DNA from: an uncultured Eudoraea sp.
GTDB taxonomy: Bacteria; Bacteroidota; Bacteroidia; Flavobacteriales; Flavobacteriaceae
Direction of reading: 5' to 3'
Assembly: GCA_905479615.1 (NCBI GenBank)
Contig: CAJQNH010000154.1
Coordinates: forward strand, 1 to 9,024
DNA: 9,024 nt
Shown: piece after piece, positions 1 to 6,860 of the stretch
Layout of the letters: each line of letters opens with the position of its first letter
How positions within the stretch are numbered: the stretch's first letter is position 1
The notes under the pieces: model-generated
Told to the model about the DNA's origin: nothing
What the model saw: the letters and a program-made list of their open reading frames with translations, nothing else
The model's database searches: none
Position numbers and translations under genes: made by a program

Positions 1-40
1 GCCATTAAAACGGCTCATATACTAAACCGTTGTGGTTAAT
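1..40 (+). repeat. Right end of an attC-like element (partial)
   Basis: The window opens inside an element. Its right arm reads CATATACTAAACC followed by GTTGTGG (29-35), nearly the same as the right end before the last gene (CATATACTAAAC-GTTGTG, 8095-8112). The left half lies outside the window. It begins the unit carrying the first gene. The match between this end and the sequence after the first gene is poor, unlike the other units. Confidence 0.6.
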
Positions 41-54
41 TAAAACTAATTATT

Positions 55-576
55 ATGATAGTTCGATTTTTCTTTTTTTTTATTATATCCTATTCTACAA
101 GTTTTGCTCAAGAATCGGGTGAATTATATATAATAGAGTCAATAAAAGAAGAGGTTTGGAATGTAGTTGAAAAAAGAAATAAAACCTGGACTGACAATGA
201 CTTTGATGGACACATGGCAATTTATCATGAAGAGTTCCGAAGATGGTCTTTACACTCAAAAACTTTATTGACTAAAGATATTTTTGCATCGTTCTGGAAT
301 AATATTAAAAAAAATGAAGAAACAAAAAAAATAGACATTGAACGAAAAGAAATACAAATTCTGCAAGATGGTAACCTGGCAATAGCCCATTATACTATCA
401 ATGAAGATTTCACATGGATTGGAAATGATAAGACAGGTTATGATGAAGGAAAAAGTATTAAAAAAGGTGAAAAATTAAAAGGGAATTTAAGATTTAGTGA
501 TATTTATATAAAAGAAGGTAATAGATGGTTATATATTGGAGGGCATAGGGATGGTGCTTACCTTAAAACAAATTAA
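55..576 (+). CDS. Exported NTF2/SnoaL-like domain protein
   Basis: 173-aa protein with a Sec signal peptide: short basic start, a run of phenylalanines, then a likely cut at SFA-Q around residue 18. The mature part fits a SnoaL/NTF2-like (DUF4440-type) cone fold: an N-terminal helix (EEVWNVVEKRNKTW), an Asp/His-containing segment (NDFDGHMAIYHEEFRRW) and a final strand pair (LRFSDIYIKEGNRWLYIGGHRDG) with the Arg...Trp...His pattern common in this family. Such proteins bind small ligands or act as isomerases or hydrolases; no specific activity can be assigned. The start follows an AT-rich leader just after the right end of an element. The signal peptide is encoded over a nine-T run (73-81), a possible slippage site. 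The gene is more AT-rich than the oxidoreductase gene further on. Confidence 0.75.
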   Translation: MIVRFFFFFIISYSTSFAQESGELYIIESIKEEVWNVVEKRNKTWTDNDFDGHMAIYHEEFRRWSLHSKTLLTKDIFASFWNNIKKNEETKKIDIERKEIQILQDGNLAIAHYTINEDFTWIGNDKTGYDEGKSIKKGEKLKGNLRFSDIYIKEGNRWLYIGGHRDGAYLKTN

Positions 577-610
577 AAAACTAACCATACACAAGACCGT
601 TAATAGCAAT
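577..610 (+). repeat. Collapsed attC-like element
   Basis: This 51-bp gap between two genes has a left core CTAAC (581-585) joined almost directly to an intact right end, ATACACAAGACC-GTTAATAGC (587-607). The right end fits the series elsewhere (CAAGACC-GTTG at 6106-6116 and 6982-6992). The interior and left TATA arm present in the other elements are missing, so no long hairpin can form. The GTTAATAGC end pairs 8/9 with GCTACTAAC (1559-1567) beyond the next gene, so it still marks the start of that unit. Confidence 0.55.
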
Positions 611-627
611 TTATTAAACAAAGAATC

Positions 628-1428
628 ATGAAACAGAACATTTGTAAATTAAGTCTTCTAATATGCATGTTTCATATATGTCATGGTACAATTTTTTCAC
701 AAATCCTTCAAGAGAATGAAAGCCCTCCAAGAATAACATTGGAAAGGACAGAGATAAGATTATTACATTCAGAAATTGTTGGACAGGATTTTGAATTGTA
801 TGTATCTCTTCCAAATAATTACTCAAAAAGCAATACAAATTATCCTGTAATATTCGTATTAGATCCATACCGTGATTTTTTAATAATGAAAGGCATTTCA
901 GATGTGTTGGCATCCTCCCAAATAATTCCTGAAGTAATTCTGGTAGGGATAGGATATGGTGGTGAAGGATTCAATGCATTTATAAATTATGCTTTGGGTC
1001 GTTTGAGAGATTATACTCCTGTCCAAGATACTGCCAAAGAAGAATGGTCTAGGAAAGCAGCTGAAAATTTAGGTATAGATGACATAAATATTATTTCAGG
1101 CGGGTCTCCTTCGTTCCTGGAATTTATTAGAAAAGAATTATTTCCTTTTATGGAGTCAAATTATCACATAAATTCAAAAGATAGAATGTTAAGCGGTTAT
1201 TCAGATGGAGGATTATTTGGACTCTATGTATTATTCCATGATCCAGATTTATTTGATAAATATTTGATCGGCAGTCCTTCTATTTACTATAAAGATGGAA
1301 TATTATTGGAATATGAATCCAATTATGCTACAACTCACGAAGATCTGAAAGCAGAAGTATTTATGAGTTCAGGAGAATTAGAAGAAGTGACTGCTGAAAA
1401 CATAAAAAAAAATGAGCAATCAGCTTAA
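628..1428 (+). CDS. Exported alpha/beta-hydrolase esterase (Fes/IroE/esterase D type), frameshifted near 3' end
   Basis: A 266-aa reading frame with an N-terminal Sec signal (about residues 1-25). It has the putative-esterase (PF00756-like) layout: strand LYVSLPNNY, then NYPVIFVLDPY, VILVGIGYGG, ELFPFMESNYHIN, and the nucleophile elbow SGYSDGG with Ser192, followed by FGLYVLFHDPDLFDKYLIGSPS. Family members hydrolyse carboxyl or thioesters, some siderophore esters; the substrate here is unknown. The frame ends early after a nine-A run (1404-1412). One base out of phase, the coding sequence continues to 1549 and encodes FENESHETCYPVF, which supplies the expected catalytic His. With one A fewer the product would be 306 aa. 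As it stands this product lacks its catalytic His and is probably inactive, unless polymerase slippage restores the frame or the extra A is a sequencing error. Confidence 0.8.
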   Translation: MKQNICKLSLLICMFHICHGTIFSQILQENESPPRITLERTEIRLLHSEIVGQDFELYVSLPNNYSKSNTNYPVIFVLDPYRDFLIMKGISDVLASSQIIPEVILVGIGYGGEGFNAFINYALGRLRDYTPVQDTAKEEWSRKAAENLGIDDINIISGGSPSFLEFIRKELFPFMESNYHINSKDRMLSGYSDGGLFGLYVLFHDPDLFDKYLIGSPSIYYKDGILLEYESNYATTHEDLKAEVFMSSGELEEVTAENIKKNEQSA

Positions 1429-1549
1429 TTCTCGGAATTATGAAAATTTAAAACTAAATACCATCATTTTCGAAAACGAAAGTCATGAGACCTGTTATCC
1501 TGTATTTATAAATAGGGGGCTAAGGGAACTCAATTATGATGACGAATAA
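1412..1549 (+). pseudogene. Frameshifted C-terminal end of the esterase
   Basis: The frame at 1412-1546, one base ahead of the upstream frame, encodes 45 residues starting MSNQLNSRNYENLKL, then NTIIFENESHETCYPVF, and ending GLRELNYDDE before TAA at 1547-1549. This matches the usual C-terminus of the esterase family, where F-x-x-x-x-H brings the catalytic His (codon 1484-1486) and a short helix GL closes the protein. Nothing suggests it is translated on its own. It belongs to the gene starting at 628. Confidence 0.75.
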
Positions 1550-1558
1550 TAATAAACA

Positions 1559-1694
1559 GCTACTAACAAAAAATATAGTGCATTTGGTAAATTGTACTAA
1601 AAATTAATATGATAGCAATTGATGAATATCATAATTAACTGAAATTTTGGAGTGTTGAAATGCCTAACGCACCATATTTAACCCGTTGGCAAAC
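1559..1694 (+). repeat. attC-like inverted-repeat element between esterase and oxidoreductase
   Basis: The left side is GCTACTAAC (1559-1567), AAA, then AAATATAGTG (1571-1580) and CATTT. The right side is AAATG (1658-1662), an unpaired CCTAACG (1663-1669), CACCATATTT (1670-1679), AACCC and GTTGGCAAAC (1685-1694). The inner arms pair 9/10 plus 5/5. The interior carries a second hairpin, TTAATATGATA (1604-1614) with TATCATAATTAA (1627-1638). The left end pairs with the start of the esterase unit (599-607). The right end pairs with 3591-3600 after the oxidoreductase. No coding sequence is seen in the gap. Confidence 0.7.
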
Positions 1695-1714
1695 ATAAGA
1701 TAGAACACTATAAA

Positions 1715-3559
1715 ATGAAGAATAAAATAACAAGGAGAAACTTCATTAATGGTACTTTAATGGCGACTGGAGCTCTTATTCTTCCATTTGGATGTAGGAA
1801 TGGGACAGTTTTGGAGGCGCTCGATCCCTTATTCTACCCTCCAGCACTCACTGGTCTTAGGGGAAGTCACCCGGGTTCAAATACCCACGCACATAGCCGT
1901 GCTTGGAATAAGAAATCGGATTGGGGATCAACCACCAAATTAATGGAAGAATACGACCTGATAGTTGTAGGGGGAGGAATCAGCGGGCTTTCAGCCGCAT
2001 ATTTTTTTCAGCAGGAGCACGGTAAAAATAAGAAGGTGCTTATACTGGATAATCATGATGATTTTGGCGGTCATGCTAAACGGAATGAACATACCATTGA
2101 TGGCCAATTTCGTTTAGGTCATGGTGGTTCTCAATCTATTGAAGAGGCAAAAGATATAAGTGAAGTTGTACATGCTCTATTTAAAGATTTAGGTATAGAA
2201 CTAGAGCGATTTAATACAGCTTATGACAAAGATTTCTATAAACGGAATAATCTAGGGGCTGTTACCTACTTCAACAAAGATACATTTGGTGAAGACAAGG
2301 TAGTCAGACATCCTTATTGTAATCATCCAAATTATATTGAAGGGATAATAATGGGTGAAAAGCTATCCAACGAAGATGCTGCACAACAAGCTCCTCTAAG
2401 CGCGAAAGGCAAAGAACAATTACTTCGGGTGTTAAATGGAGGCCTGCATACGATAGATGTACCCAAAGCGGAATTGGAAGATTACATTCGTTCTCATTCC
2501 TACTTCGATTATCTAAAAAACAATTTGGGGGTTGATGACCCCGGAGTACTTAGAATGGCCAGGCATTCTGCTTTAGACTGGGGATCCACAGGAGCAGATA
2601 TCATGTCCATTGAGACAGCAAAAACCTGTGGCGCTATGGGATTTGCTCCTAAGACAATATACCATGAAGACGATCCAAATATTTATCATTTTCCGGATGG
2701 AAATGCCAGTGTCGCACGCGCGTTGGTGAAGAAGATGATCCCTGATGTTGCCGAAGGAAATGGTGCTGAAGAGCTTGTCTTAGCAAAATTTAAGTATGCC
2801 CAACTGGACAAATCTAGCAACGCTGTCCGTATCAGATTAAACAGTACGGTTGTAAATGTGCAACATGGAGGAGATCCACAGGACTCGAGGGACGTTTTCG
2901 TAGATTATATCAACGATAACAAGTCGTATCAAGTAAAAGGTAAGAATGTGGTAATGGCATGTTACAATATGATGATTCCACATATCGTTCAGGGTCTTCC
3001 AAAAGCACAAGAAGCTGCATTGAGACTTCAATCGAAATGTCCATTGATCTACACTACTGTAGGCTTAAGAAACTGGAAGGCTATAAAAGAAATGGAAATT
3101 GGCATGGCCATGTCGCCCGGAAATATGCACCAATCATTATTTATGGACTATCCGGTAAGTATAGGTGGTTATGAGTACACCAAAACCCCCAAAGATCCTT
3201 GCGTTATTCAGATGGTAAGCTGTCCATATGGAGAAACCATTGGCGCACCAGCTATTGAGCAATATCGTGAAGCACGACACAAAATGCTAAGCTTACAATT
3301 CAAAGATTACGAAGATGAAATTAGAGCGCATTTAAGCGGGATGCTCCCGAAGGAATTGTTTGATTTCGACAGGGATGTTGAGAGTATTACCGTGAACAGG
3401 TGGGCTCATGGTTATACTGTGAGTGGCGGTGGAGATTCTGTAAAAAAAGGACGACAACCATTTGGCCGTATCACCATTGCCAATTGCGACTCAGGACCAA
3501 GTGCAAGCATGAAAGTCGCAATCGATATGGCTTCAAGGGCTGTGAAGGAATTGGCATAA
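1715..3559 (+). CDS. Tat-exported FAD-dependent oxidoreductase, spermidine-dehydrogenase-like
   Basis: 614-aa protein. The N-terminus has a twin-arginine signal (ITRRNFINGTLMATGALILP, residues 5-24), so the folded flavoprotein is probably exported to the periplasm. A Cys at 27 (PFGC) follows, but it is a poor lipobox. YPPALTGLRGSHPGS (41-55) is a conserved pre-domain motif I associate with SpdH-type proteins. The FAD dinucleotide fold follows: DLIVVGGGISGLSAAYFF (GGGISG at 86-91), then VLILDNHDDFGGHAKRNE. RLGHGGSQSI and a C-terminal GRITIANCDSGPSASMKVAIDMASRA segment resemble the second FAD contact of amine-oxidase-fold enzymes. Spermidine dehydrogenase splits spermidine to 1,3-diaminopropane and 4-aminobutanal, but another amine substrate is possible. 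Length is about that of SpdH. This gene is visibly more GC-rich than the first two, suggesting a different origin. Confidence 0.75.
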   Translation: MKNKITRRNFINGTLMATGALILPFGCRNGTVLEALDPLFYPPALTGLRGSHPGSNTHAHSRAWNKKSDWGSTTKLMEEYDLIVVGGGISGLSAAYFFQQEHGKNKKVLILDNHDDFGGHAKRNEHTIDGQFRLGHGGSQSIEEAKDISEVVHALFKDLGIELERFNTAYDKDFYKRNNLGAVTYFNKDTFGEDKVVRHPYCNHPNYIEGIIMGEKLSNEDAAQQAPLSAKGKEQLLRVLNGGLHTIDVPKAELEDYIRSHSYFDYLKNNLGVDDPGVLRMARHSALDWGSTGADIMSIETAKTCGAMGFAPKTIYHEDDPNIYHFPDGNASVARALVKKMIPDVAEGNGAEELVLAKFKYAQLDKSSNAVRIRLNSTVVNVQHGGDPQDSRDVFVDYINDNKSYQVKGKNVVMACYNMMIPHIVQGLPKAQEAALRLQSKCPLIYTTVGLRNWKAIKEMEIGMAMSPGNMHQSLFMDYPVSIGGYEYTKTPKDPCVIQMVSCPYGETIGAPAIEQYREARHKMLSLQFKDYEDEIRAHLSGMLPKELFDFDRDVESITVNRWAHGYTVSGGGDSVKKGRQPFGRITIANCDSGPSASMKVAIDMASRAVKELA

Positions 3560-3590
3560 ATGAATAGCTAGATAAGTCTTGCTATAAAAC

Positions 3591-3731
3591 GTTTGCTAAC
3601 ATTCTGTATAAGTAATGACAGACGATGTGGTAAATTTCAAGGTCTATAGCTCGTTAAAACTGTGCAGCGGTTTGACAGGTAAGTTCCTCGAAATCTGCCA
3701 CTACTCATACAATTTATCGTTAGCTTTTATA
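3591..3731 (+). repeat. attC-like inverted-repeat element between oxidoreductase and amidase
   Basis: Left GTTTGCTAAC (3591-3600), spacer ATTC, arm TGTATAAGTA (3605-3614). Right arm TACTCATACA (3702-3711), spacer ATTTATC, then GTTAGCTTTTATA (3719-3731). The arms pair 9/10. The interior (about 3615-3701) does not resemble the interior of the other elements and contains no reading frame. The left end matches the unit-start sequence before the oxidoreductase 9/10. The right end matches 5304-5316 after the amidase 12/13. The remaining gap up to the amidase start is an AT-rich leader with no visible promoter. Confidence 0.72.
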
Positions 3732-3770
3732 TAAGCGAACTCAATGCTATACATTTAAATAATTAAAGAA

Positions 3771-5291
3771 ATGAAATTTGTTGACCAATTAACCAGAAGA
3801 GAATATATAAGACTCATGGGATTAGGGCTAGTTTCGAGCCAAATCCCATTTATGTCGTATGGTTTTACCAATAATGATAAAGGCGATTTTTTTGAAGAAT
3901 TGCATTATAAAACTATATCAGAAATCTCTAGCCTTATTGCTTCTAAACAGGTTTCATCCCTAGCTTTAACAAAAATGATGTTAGATAGGATCGAGAAGTA
4001 TGATAAAAACCTTTATAGTTATGTAACACTTATGGGAGAACAAGCCATTGAGGTTGCAAAAAAAATGGATAGTGAATTGTTAGATGGTGATTATAGAGGT
4101 CCACTTCATGGTATTCCCATCGGCATTAAAGATTTACTTTTTACCAAAGGGGTTAAAACCATGGCTGGAACAAAAGTTTATTCGGATTTTATTCCAGATT
4201 ATAATGCAACGGTAGTTGAAAAGTTGGAAAATGCCGGAGCTATTATTTTAGGCAAACTAACATTGTGCGAGGGCGCACAAGCCCCTTATCATCCAGAGTT
4301 GAAAATACCAGTAAATCCTTGGGATGCATTGAAATGGAGTGGCGTCTCATCAAGTGGGTCGGGAGTTGCTACAGCGGCAGGATTATGTTTTGGTTCTATA
4401 GGTACAGACACTGGTGGCTCTATACGCTATCCTTCTGCAGTTAATGGATGTGTAGGATTAAAGCCAACCTATGGAAGGGTAAGTAGGTATGGCGTATTTG
4501 CTTTAGCCGAATCTATGGATCATGTGGGGCCAATGACGAGATCTGTTGAAGACGCCGTTATCATGTATGAAGCCATGGCTGGATTTGATCCATACGACCC
4601 TACCTCGTTAACAGTACCTATAACTTCCGTTAGAAATGAATTAAATGGTAATATTAAAGGCCTGCGTATAGGTTTTGATCGACACTATTCAACCGATAAT
4701 GTGGATGGGGAAATTGTAGATGCTTTAGAACAAGTTCTTATTAAATTGAAACAACTAGGCGCAATAATTGTGGATGTAACTATGCCAAATGTTGGAGACC
4801 CAGGATATATGTGGTACATAATGGGCACGGTAGAAGCGGCATTGGCGCACAGTAAAACCTTCCCGAGTCGTTCAGAAGAATATGGAATAGGGTTTCGGGA
4901 AGATTTAGAATATGGACAAAATGTAAGCGGTGTAGAATATGCTAAAGTATCAAAAATGAGATCTGAATTCAGTGGGAAATTATACCAAATGCTTAATAGC
5001 ATAGATTGTATGGTCTGCCCAAGTATGTCTAATCCTGCTAGAAACAAATCGGAAAATCCGTATAATATGAGCGCTAAAGAATGGAAACGGCTTAATAGAA
5101 AAGATGTTTTTTCAAAACCATTTAATTTTAGCGGGGTGCCTACTTTATCTATGCCATGTGGGTTTTCAAAAGATGGAATTCCATTAAGTGTTCAGTTTGT
5201 AGGCTCAAAATTTGATGAAGCAATGATTTGCAAAACTGGTTATGCCTATGAACAAAATACTAATTGGCACACCAAACATCCCAGAATTTAA
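3771..5291 (+). CDS. Tat-exported amidase-signature family hydrolase
   Basis: 506-aa protein with a probable twin-arginine signal (LTRREYIRLMGLGLVSS, residues 7-23) and the full amidase-signature core. The Ser-cisSer-Lys triad is visible: Lys120 in GIPIGIKDLLF, cis-Ser193 in WSGVSSSGSGVATAAG, nucleophile Ser217 in GTDTGGSIRYPSAVNG. The 24-residue gap between the two serines is that of GatA-type enzymes. GCVGLKPTYGRVSRYGVFALAESMDHVGPMTRSVEDA follows as in the family, and the C-terminal part has FNFSGVPTLSMPCGF. The family hydrolyses amide bonds. The export signal argues against the GatA role in Gln-tRNA formation, and no gatB or gatC is nearby; a catabolic or envelope amidase is more likely. 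The start follows TTAAAGAA, an A-rich leader. The preceding gene belongs to another unit, so a shared operon with it is not indicated. Confidence 0.88.
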   Translation: MKFVDQLTRREYIRLMGLGLVSSQIPFMSYGFTNNDKGDFFEELHYKTISEISSLIASKQVSSLALTKMMLDRIEKYDKNLYSYVTLMGEQAIEVAKKMDSELLDGDYRGPLHGIPIGIKDLLFTKGVKTMAGTKVYSDFIPDYNATVVEKLENAGAIILGKLTLCEGAQAPYHPELKIPVNPWDALKWSGVSSSGSGVATAAGLCFGSIGTDTGGSIRYPSAVNGCVGLKPTYGRVSRYGVFALAESMDHVGPMTRSVEDAVIMYEAMAGFDPYDPTSLTVPITSVRNELNGNIKGLRIGFDRHYSTDNVDGEIVDALEQVLIKLKQLGAIIVDVTMPNVGDPGYMWYIMGTVEAALAHSKTFPSRSEEYGIGFREDLEYGQNVSGVEYAKVSKMRSEFSGKLYQMLNSIDCMVCPSMSNPARNKSENPYNMSAKEWKRLNRKDVFSKPFNFSGVPTLSMPCGFSKDGIPLSVQFVGSKFDEAMICKTGYAYEQNTNWHTKHPRI

Positions 5292-5354
5292 CAAAGTAAA
5301 TTATACAAAAGCTAACACCATATAAAATTAATTGCTAGTCCAAGCCTAATTACA

Positions 5355-5372
5355 AAAATCCTTGCGGATTTT
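5355..5372 (+). repeat. Conserved short hairpin, copy 1
   Basis: AAAATCC (5355-5361) and GGATTTT (5366-5372) form a perfect 7-bp stem around the loop TTGC. The same stem with a different loop is at 6908-6927, so the pairing is kept while the loop drifts. It could be a rho-independent terminator-like fold, with the 3' stem T-rich, but no separate U-tract follows. Confidence 0.6.
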
Positions 5373-5375
5373 CTA

Positions 5376-5402
5376 CCTGGCTGCCGGCAGGCAGGCAGGT
5401 TC
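5376..5402. repeat. GC-rich palindromic insertion inside the element
   Basis: CCTGGCTGCCGGCAGGCAGG (5376-5395) is a near-palindrome centred on CTGCCGGCAG, with one mismatched pair, followed by further CAGG repeats. It interrupts TTTTCTA...GGTTTG where the sister element at 6861-6997 has only three T bases. This and its high GC in an AT-rich setting suggest a small mobile palindromic repeat nested in the larger element. Confidence 0.55.
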
Positions 5403-5486
5403 GGTTTGTATTTGCTAAATTAGGTGTTTAAACCACGCAACTAATCTTATACAAACACCTTGGCTACAAGCTAAAAAAACTAATAG

Positions 5487-5903
5487 ATGAAAAAGTATAT
5501 CCAGATATTATTAATAATAATTGTCTGCAATTCATGTGGACAAAATGAACAACAGAGCGAAAATTTTAATTCGGACAAAATGATGATTAGAATTTCGGAA
5601 ATTGGAATTAAACCTGAATATCTCGATGAATATCTATCAATCCTTAAAGAAGAATCTAAGGCTTCGGTGGAATTGGAATCTGGTGTGATTTCAATTTATC
5701 CAATGTATCAAAAAAATAATCCAACGGAAATTAGAATATTGGAAATTTATGCGAATAAGAAAGGATACGAATCGCACTTGGAAACACCGCATTTTAAACA
5801 TTACAAAACAACAACCTTAAAAATGGTCAATTCCTTAAAATTAATTGATATGAATGCAATTGACGGGGAGACTATGCCAATGATTTTTAAGAAACTAAAG
5901 TGA
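5487..5903 (+). CDS. ABM-domain (antibiotic biosynthesis monooxygenase-like) lipoprotein
   Basis: 138-aa protein. Residues 1-17 are a lipoprotein signal (KKYIQILLIIIVCNSC, lipidated Cys17), followed by a polar linker, so the product is probably anchored in the outer or inner membrane. Residues about 31-125 fit a single ABM/dimeric alpha-beta barrel domain: strand MMIRISEIGIKPEYLDEYL, helix SILKEESKASVELESGV, strand ISIYPMYQKNNPTEIRILEIYANKKGYESHLETPHFKHY, then TTTLKMVNSLKLIDMNAI. The ESG, E-x-Y and H-x-x-T-P-H-F motifs are the family's usual landmarks. Relatives include quinol monooxygenases and heme-degrading enzymes; many others have no known reaction. It sits alone in one of the shortest units of the array. 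Confidence 0.75.
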   Translation: MKKYIQILLIIIVCNSCGQNEQQSENFNSDKMMIRISEIGIKPEYLDEYLSILKEESKASVELESGVISIYPMYQKNNPTEIRILEIYANKKGYESHLETPHFKHYKTTTLKMVNSLKLIDMNAIDGETMPMIFKKLK

Positions 5904-5914
5904 AATCGAATAAA

Positions 5915-6122
5915 GCCAGCAGCCAACATCGGTTATAATTCATCACTTCATTATTACTTCGTCAGAATTTCCTACATTTAAATAAAACTATTCTTGGCTT
6001 CAATGGTTGAACGGCCAGGGCTCGCTCTGCCAGCGCGAATTTCTAACGACAAAGCCGTTAGATCCTCCGCTAGCTTCGCCCCTAATGCGGCGCCACCATC
6101 ATAGCCAAGACCGTTGGTGGTA
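5915..6122 (+). repeat. Long attC-like element, possibly composite
   Basis: Left GCCAGCAGCCAAC (5915-5927), spacer ATC, arm GGTTATAAT (5931-5939). Right arm ATCATAGCC (6098-6106), spacer AAGACC, then GTTGGTGGTA (6113-6122). Between about 6010 and 6095 the sequence is clearly more GC-rich and holds TCTAACG (6042-6048) paired with CGTTAGA (6056-6062). ACAAAGCC-GTTAGAT (6049-6063) resembles a right end with a textbook GTTRRRY core, so two elements may be fused here. The gap has no reading frame I would call a gene. Confidence 0.62.
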
Positions 6123-6137
6123 ATTTAAATCTATACC

Positions 6138-6842
6138 ATGGCTAGAAAGAAATTCTACAAATACGCACACTTATATTTAACTCTGGGTTTAGTTGTAGTG
6201 CTATTAGGGTTTAGCACCACCTACTTTAGTAGATTAGGGGATTTCAGTCTTCCATATCATGTTCATGGTATTAGTGCAACTCTATGGATGATTTTACTCA
6301 TTGTACAGCCTTATTTGTTTCAAAAAGGTAAACTAAAAACTCACAGGTACTTAGGTTGGACCTCGTTAGTATTAATTCCTACAATAGTTGTCTGCGGAAT
6401 AATTATGATGAGAATGATGATTCAAGGGCAGGCTAATTATCCCCCTAATTTGGTTTATCAACTTGCCTTTATTGATGCCTGTACACTATTAAGTTTTGCC
6501 CTATTGTATGCGTTGGCTTTATTTTACCGAAAGAAACTGATGCTGCATTCGAGGTTTATGGTTGCCACAATATTTGGTCCTTTACTACCTGCACTTGCCA
6601 GAATGTTCTTATTTACATTTGGGATTGCATCTAACTTTGATCAAGCCCTAACCTACTCCTACCTATCCATTGAACTTGTGCTCTTAATAATTATCTGGAA
6701 AGAAAGAAATAAGAAGGAGATTAAGCTCACCTATGTCCCTTTTCTAGTCTTTGTCCTTATTCAACATGGACTCATGTATTATTCTGATGAGTGGACTTGG
6801 TGGAAAGCATTAATGGATAATTTCGCAAATTACTCATCTTAG
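6138..6842 (+). CDS. Seven-helix integral membrane protein of unknown function
   Basis: 234-aa, strongly hydrophobic protein with about seven membrane segments (roughly 12-30, 42-61, 73-94, 106-129, 139-163, 171-187 and 198-215). Short basic loops after some of them (KKFYK, QKGKLKTHR, YRKK) favour a cytoplasmic N-terminus. Conserved-looking features are H-x-H-G with a following Trp (His41, His43, Trp50), QPYLFQKGKLKTHRYLGW (His69), RKKLMLHSRFM (His137) and a late His210. Histidines near membrane ends recall heme- or metal-binding small membrane families, but I do not recognise the family with certainty. The start is the first ATG after the element and follows AAATCTATACC with no Shine-Dalgarno. 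It is the only gene of its unit. Confidence 0.78.
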   Translation: MARKKFYKYAHLYLTLGLVVVLLGFSTTYFSRLGDFSLPYHVHGISATLWMILLIVQPYLFQKGKLKTHRYLGWTSLVLIPTIVVCGIIMMRMMIQGQANYPPNLVYQLAFIDACTLLSFALLYALALFYRKKLMLHSRFMVATIFGPLLPALARMFLFTFGIASNFDQALTYSYLSIELVLLIIIWKERNKKEIKLTYVPFLVFVLIQHGLMYYSDEWTWWKALMDNFANYSS

Positions 6843-6860
6843 TAAAATATCGTGAAAACA

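Larger units (their letters stand above)
5304..5471 (+). repeat. attC-like inverted-repeat element between amidase and ABM lipoprotein
   Basis: Left TACAAAAGCTAAC (5304-5316), spacer, arm TATAAAAT (5321-5328). Right arm ATCTTATA (5444-5451), spacer, then CTTGGCTACAAGC (5459-5471), where the usual G of GTT is C. The interior shares its order of motifs with the element at 6861-6997: TTGCTAGT, CCTA-TTAC, the hairpin AAAATCC/GGATTTT, GGTTTGTATTTGCTAA and CGCAAC. It differs by a GC-rich palindromic insertion (5376-5402). A perfect GTTTAAAC palindrome also lies in this interior. Confidence 0.72.

Noticed and set aside
626..913. Minus-strand reading frame opposite the esterase
   Set aside because: It lies over a gene with clear family motifs, shows no motif of its own and has no separate context; a shadow frame.
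2959..3174. Second plus-strand frame inside the oxidoreductase
   Set aside because: Low-complexity translation inside a well-supported flavoprotein; no sign of a nested gene.
3560..3770. Small gene or RNA in the gap before the amidase
   Set aside because: No frame with a plausible start and coding character; the gap is explained by the inverted-repeat element and an AT-rich leader.
4685..5047. Minus-strand reading frame opposite the amidase
   Set aside because: The plus strand encodes the conserved amidase C-terminal half here; the opposite frame has no recognisable domain.
3771..5291. Amidase as GatA of the tRNA amidotransferase
   Set aside because: It has an export signal and no gatB/gatC neighbours; the triad is shared by the whole amidase-signature family.
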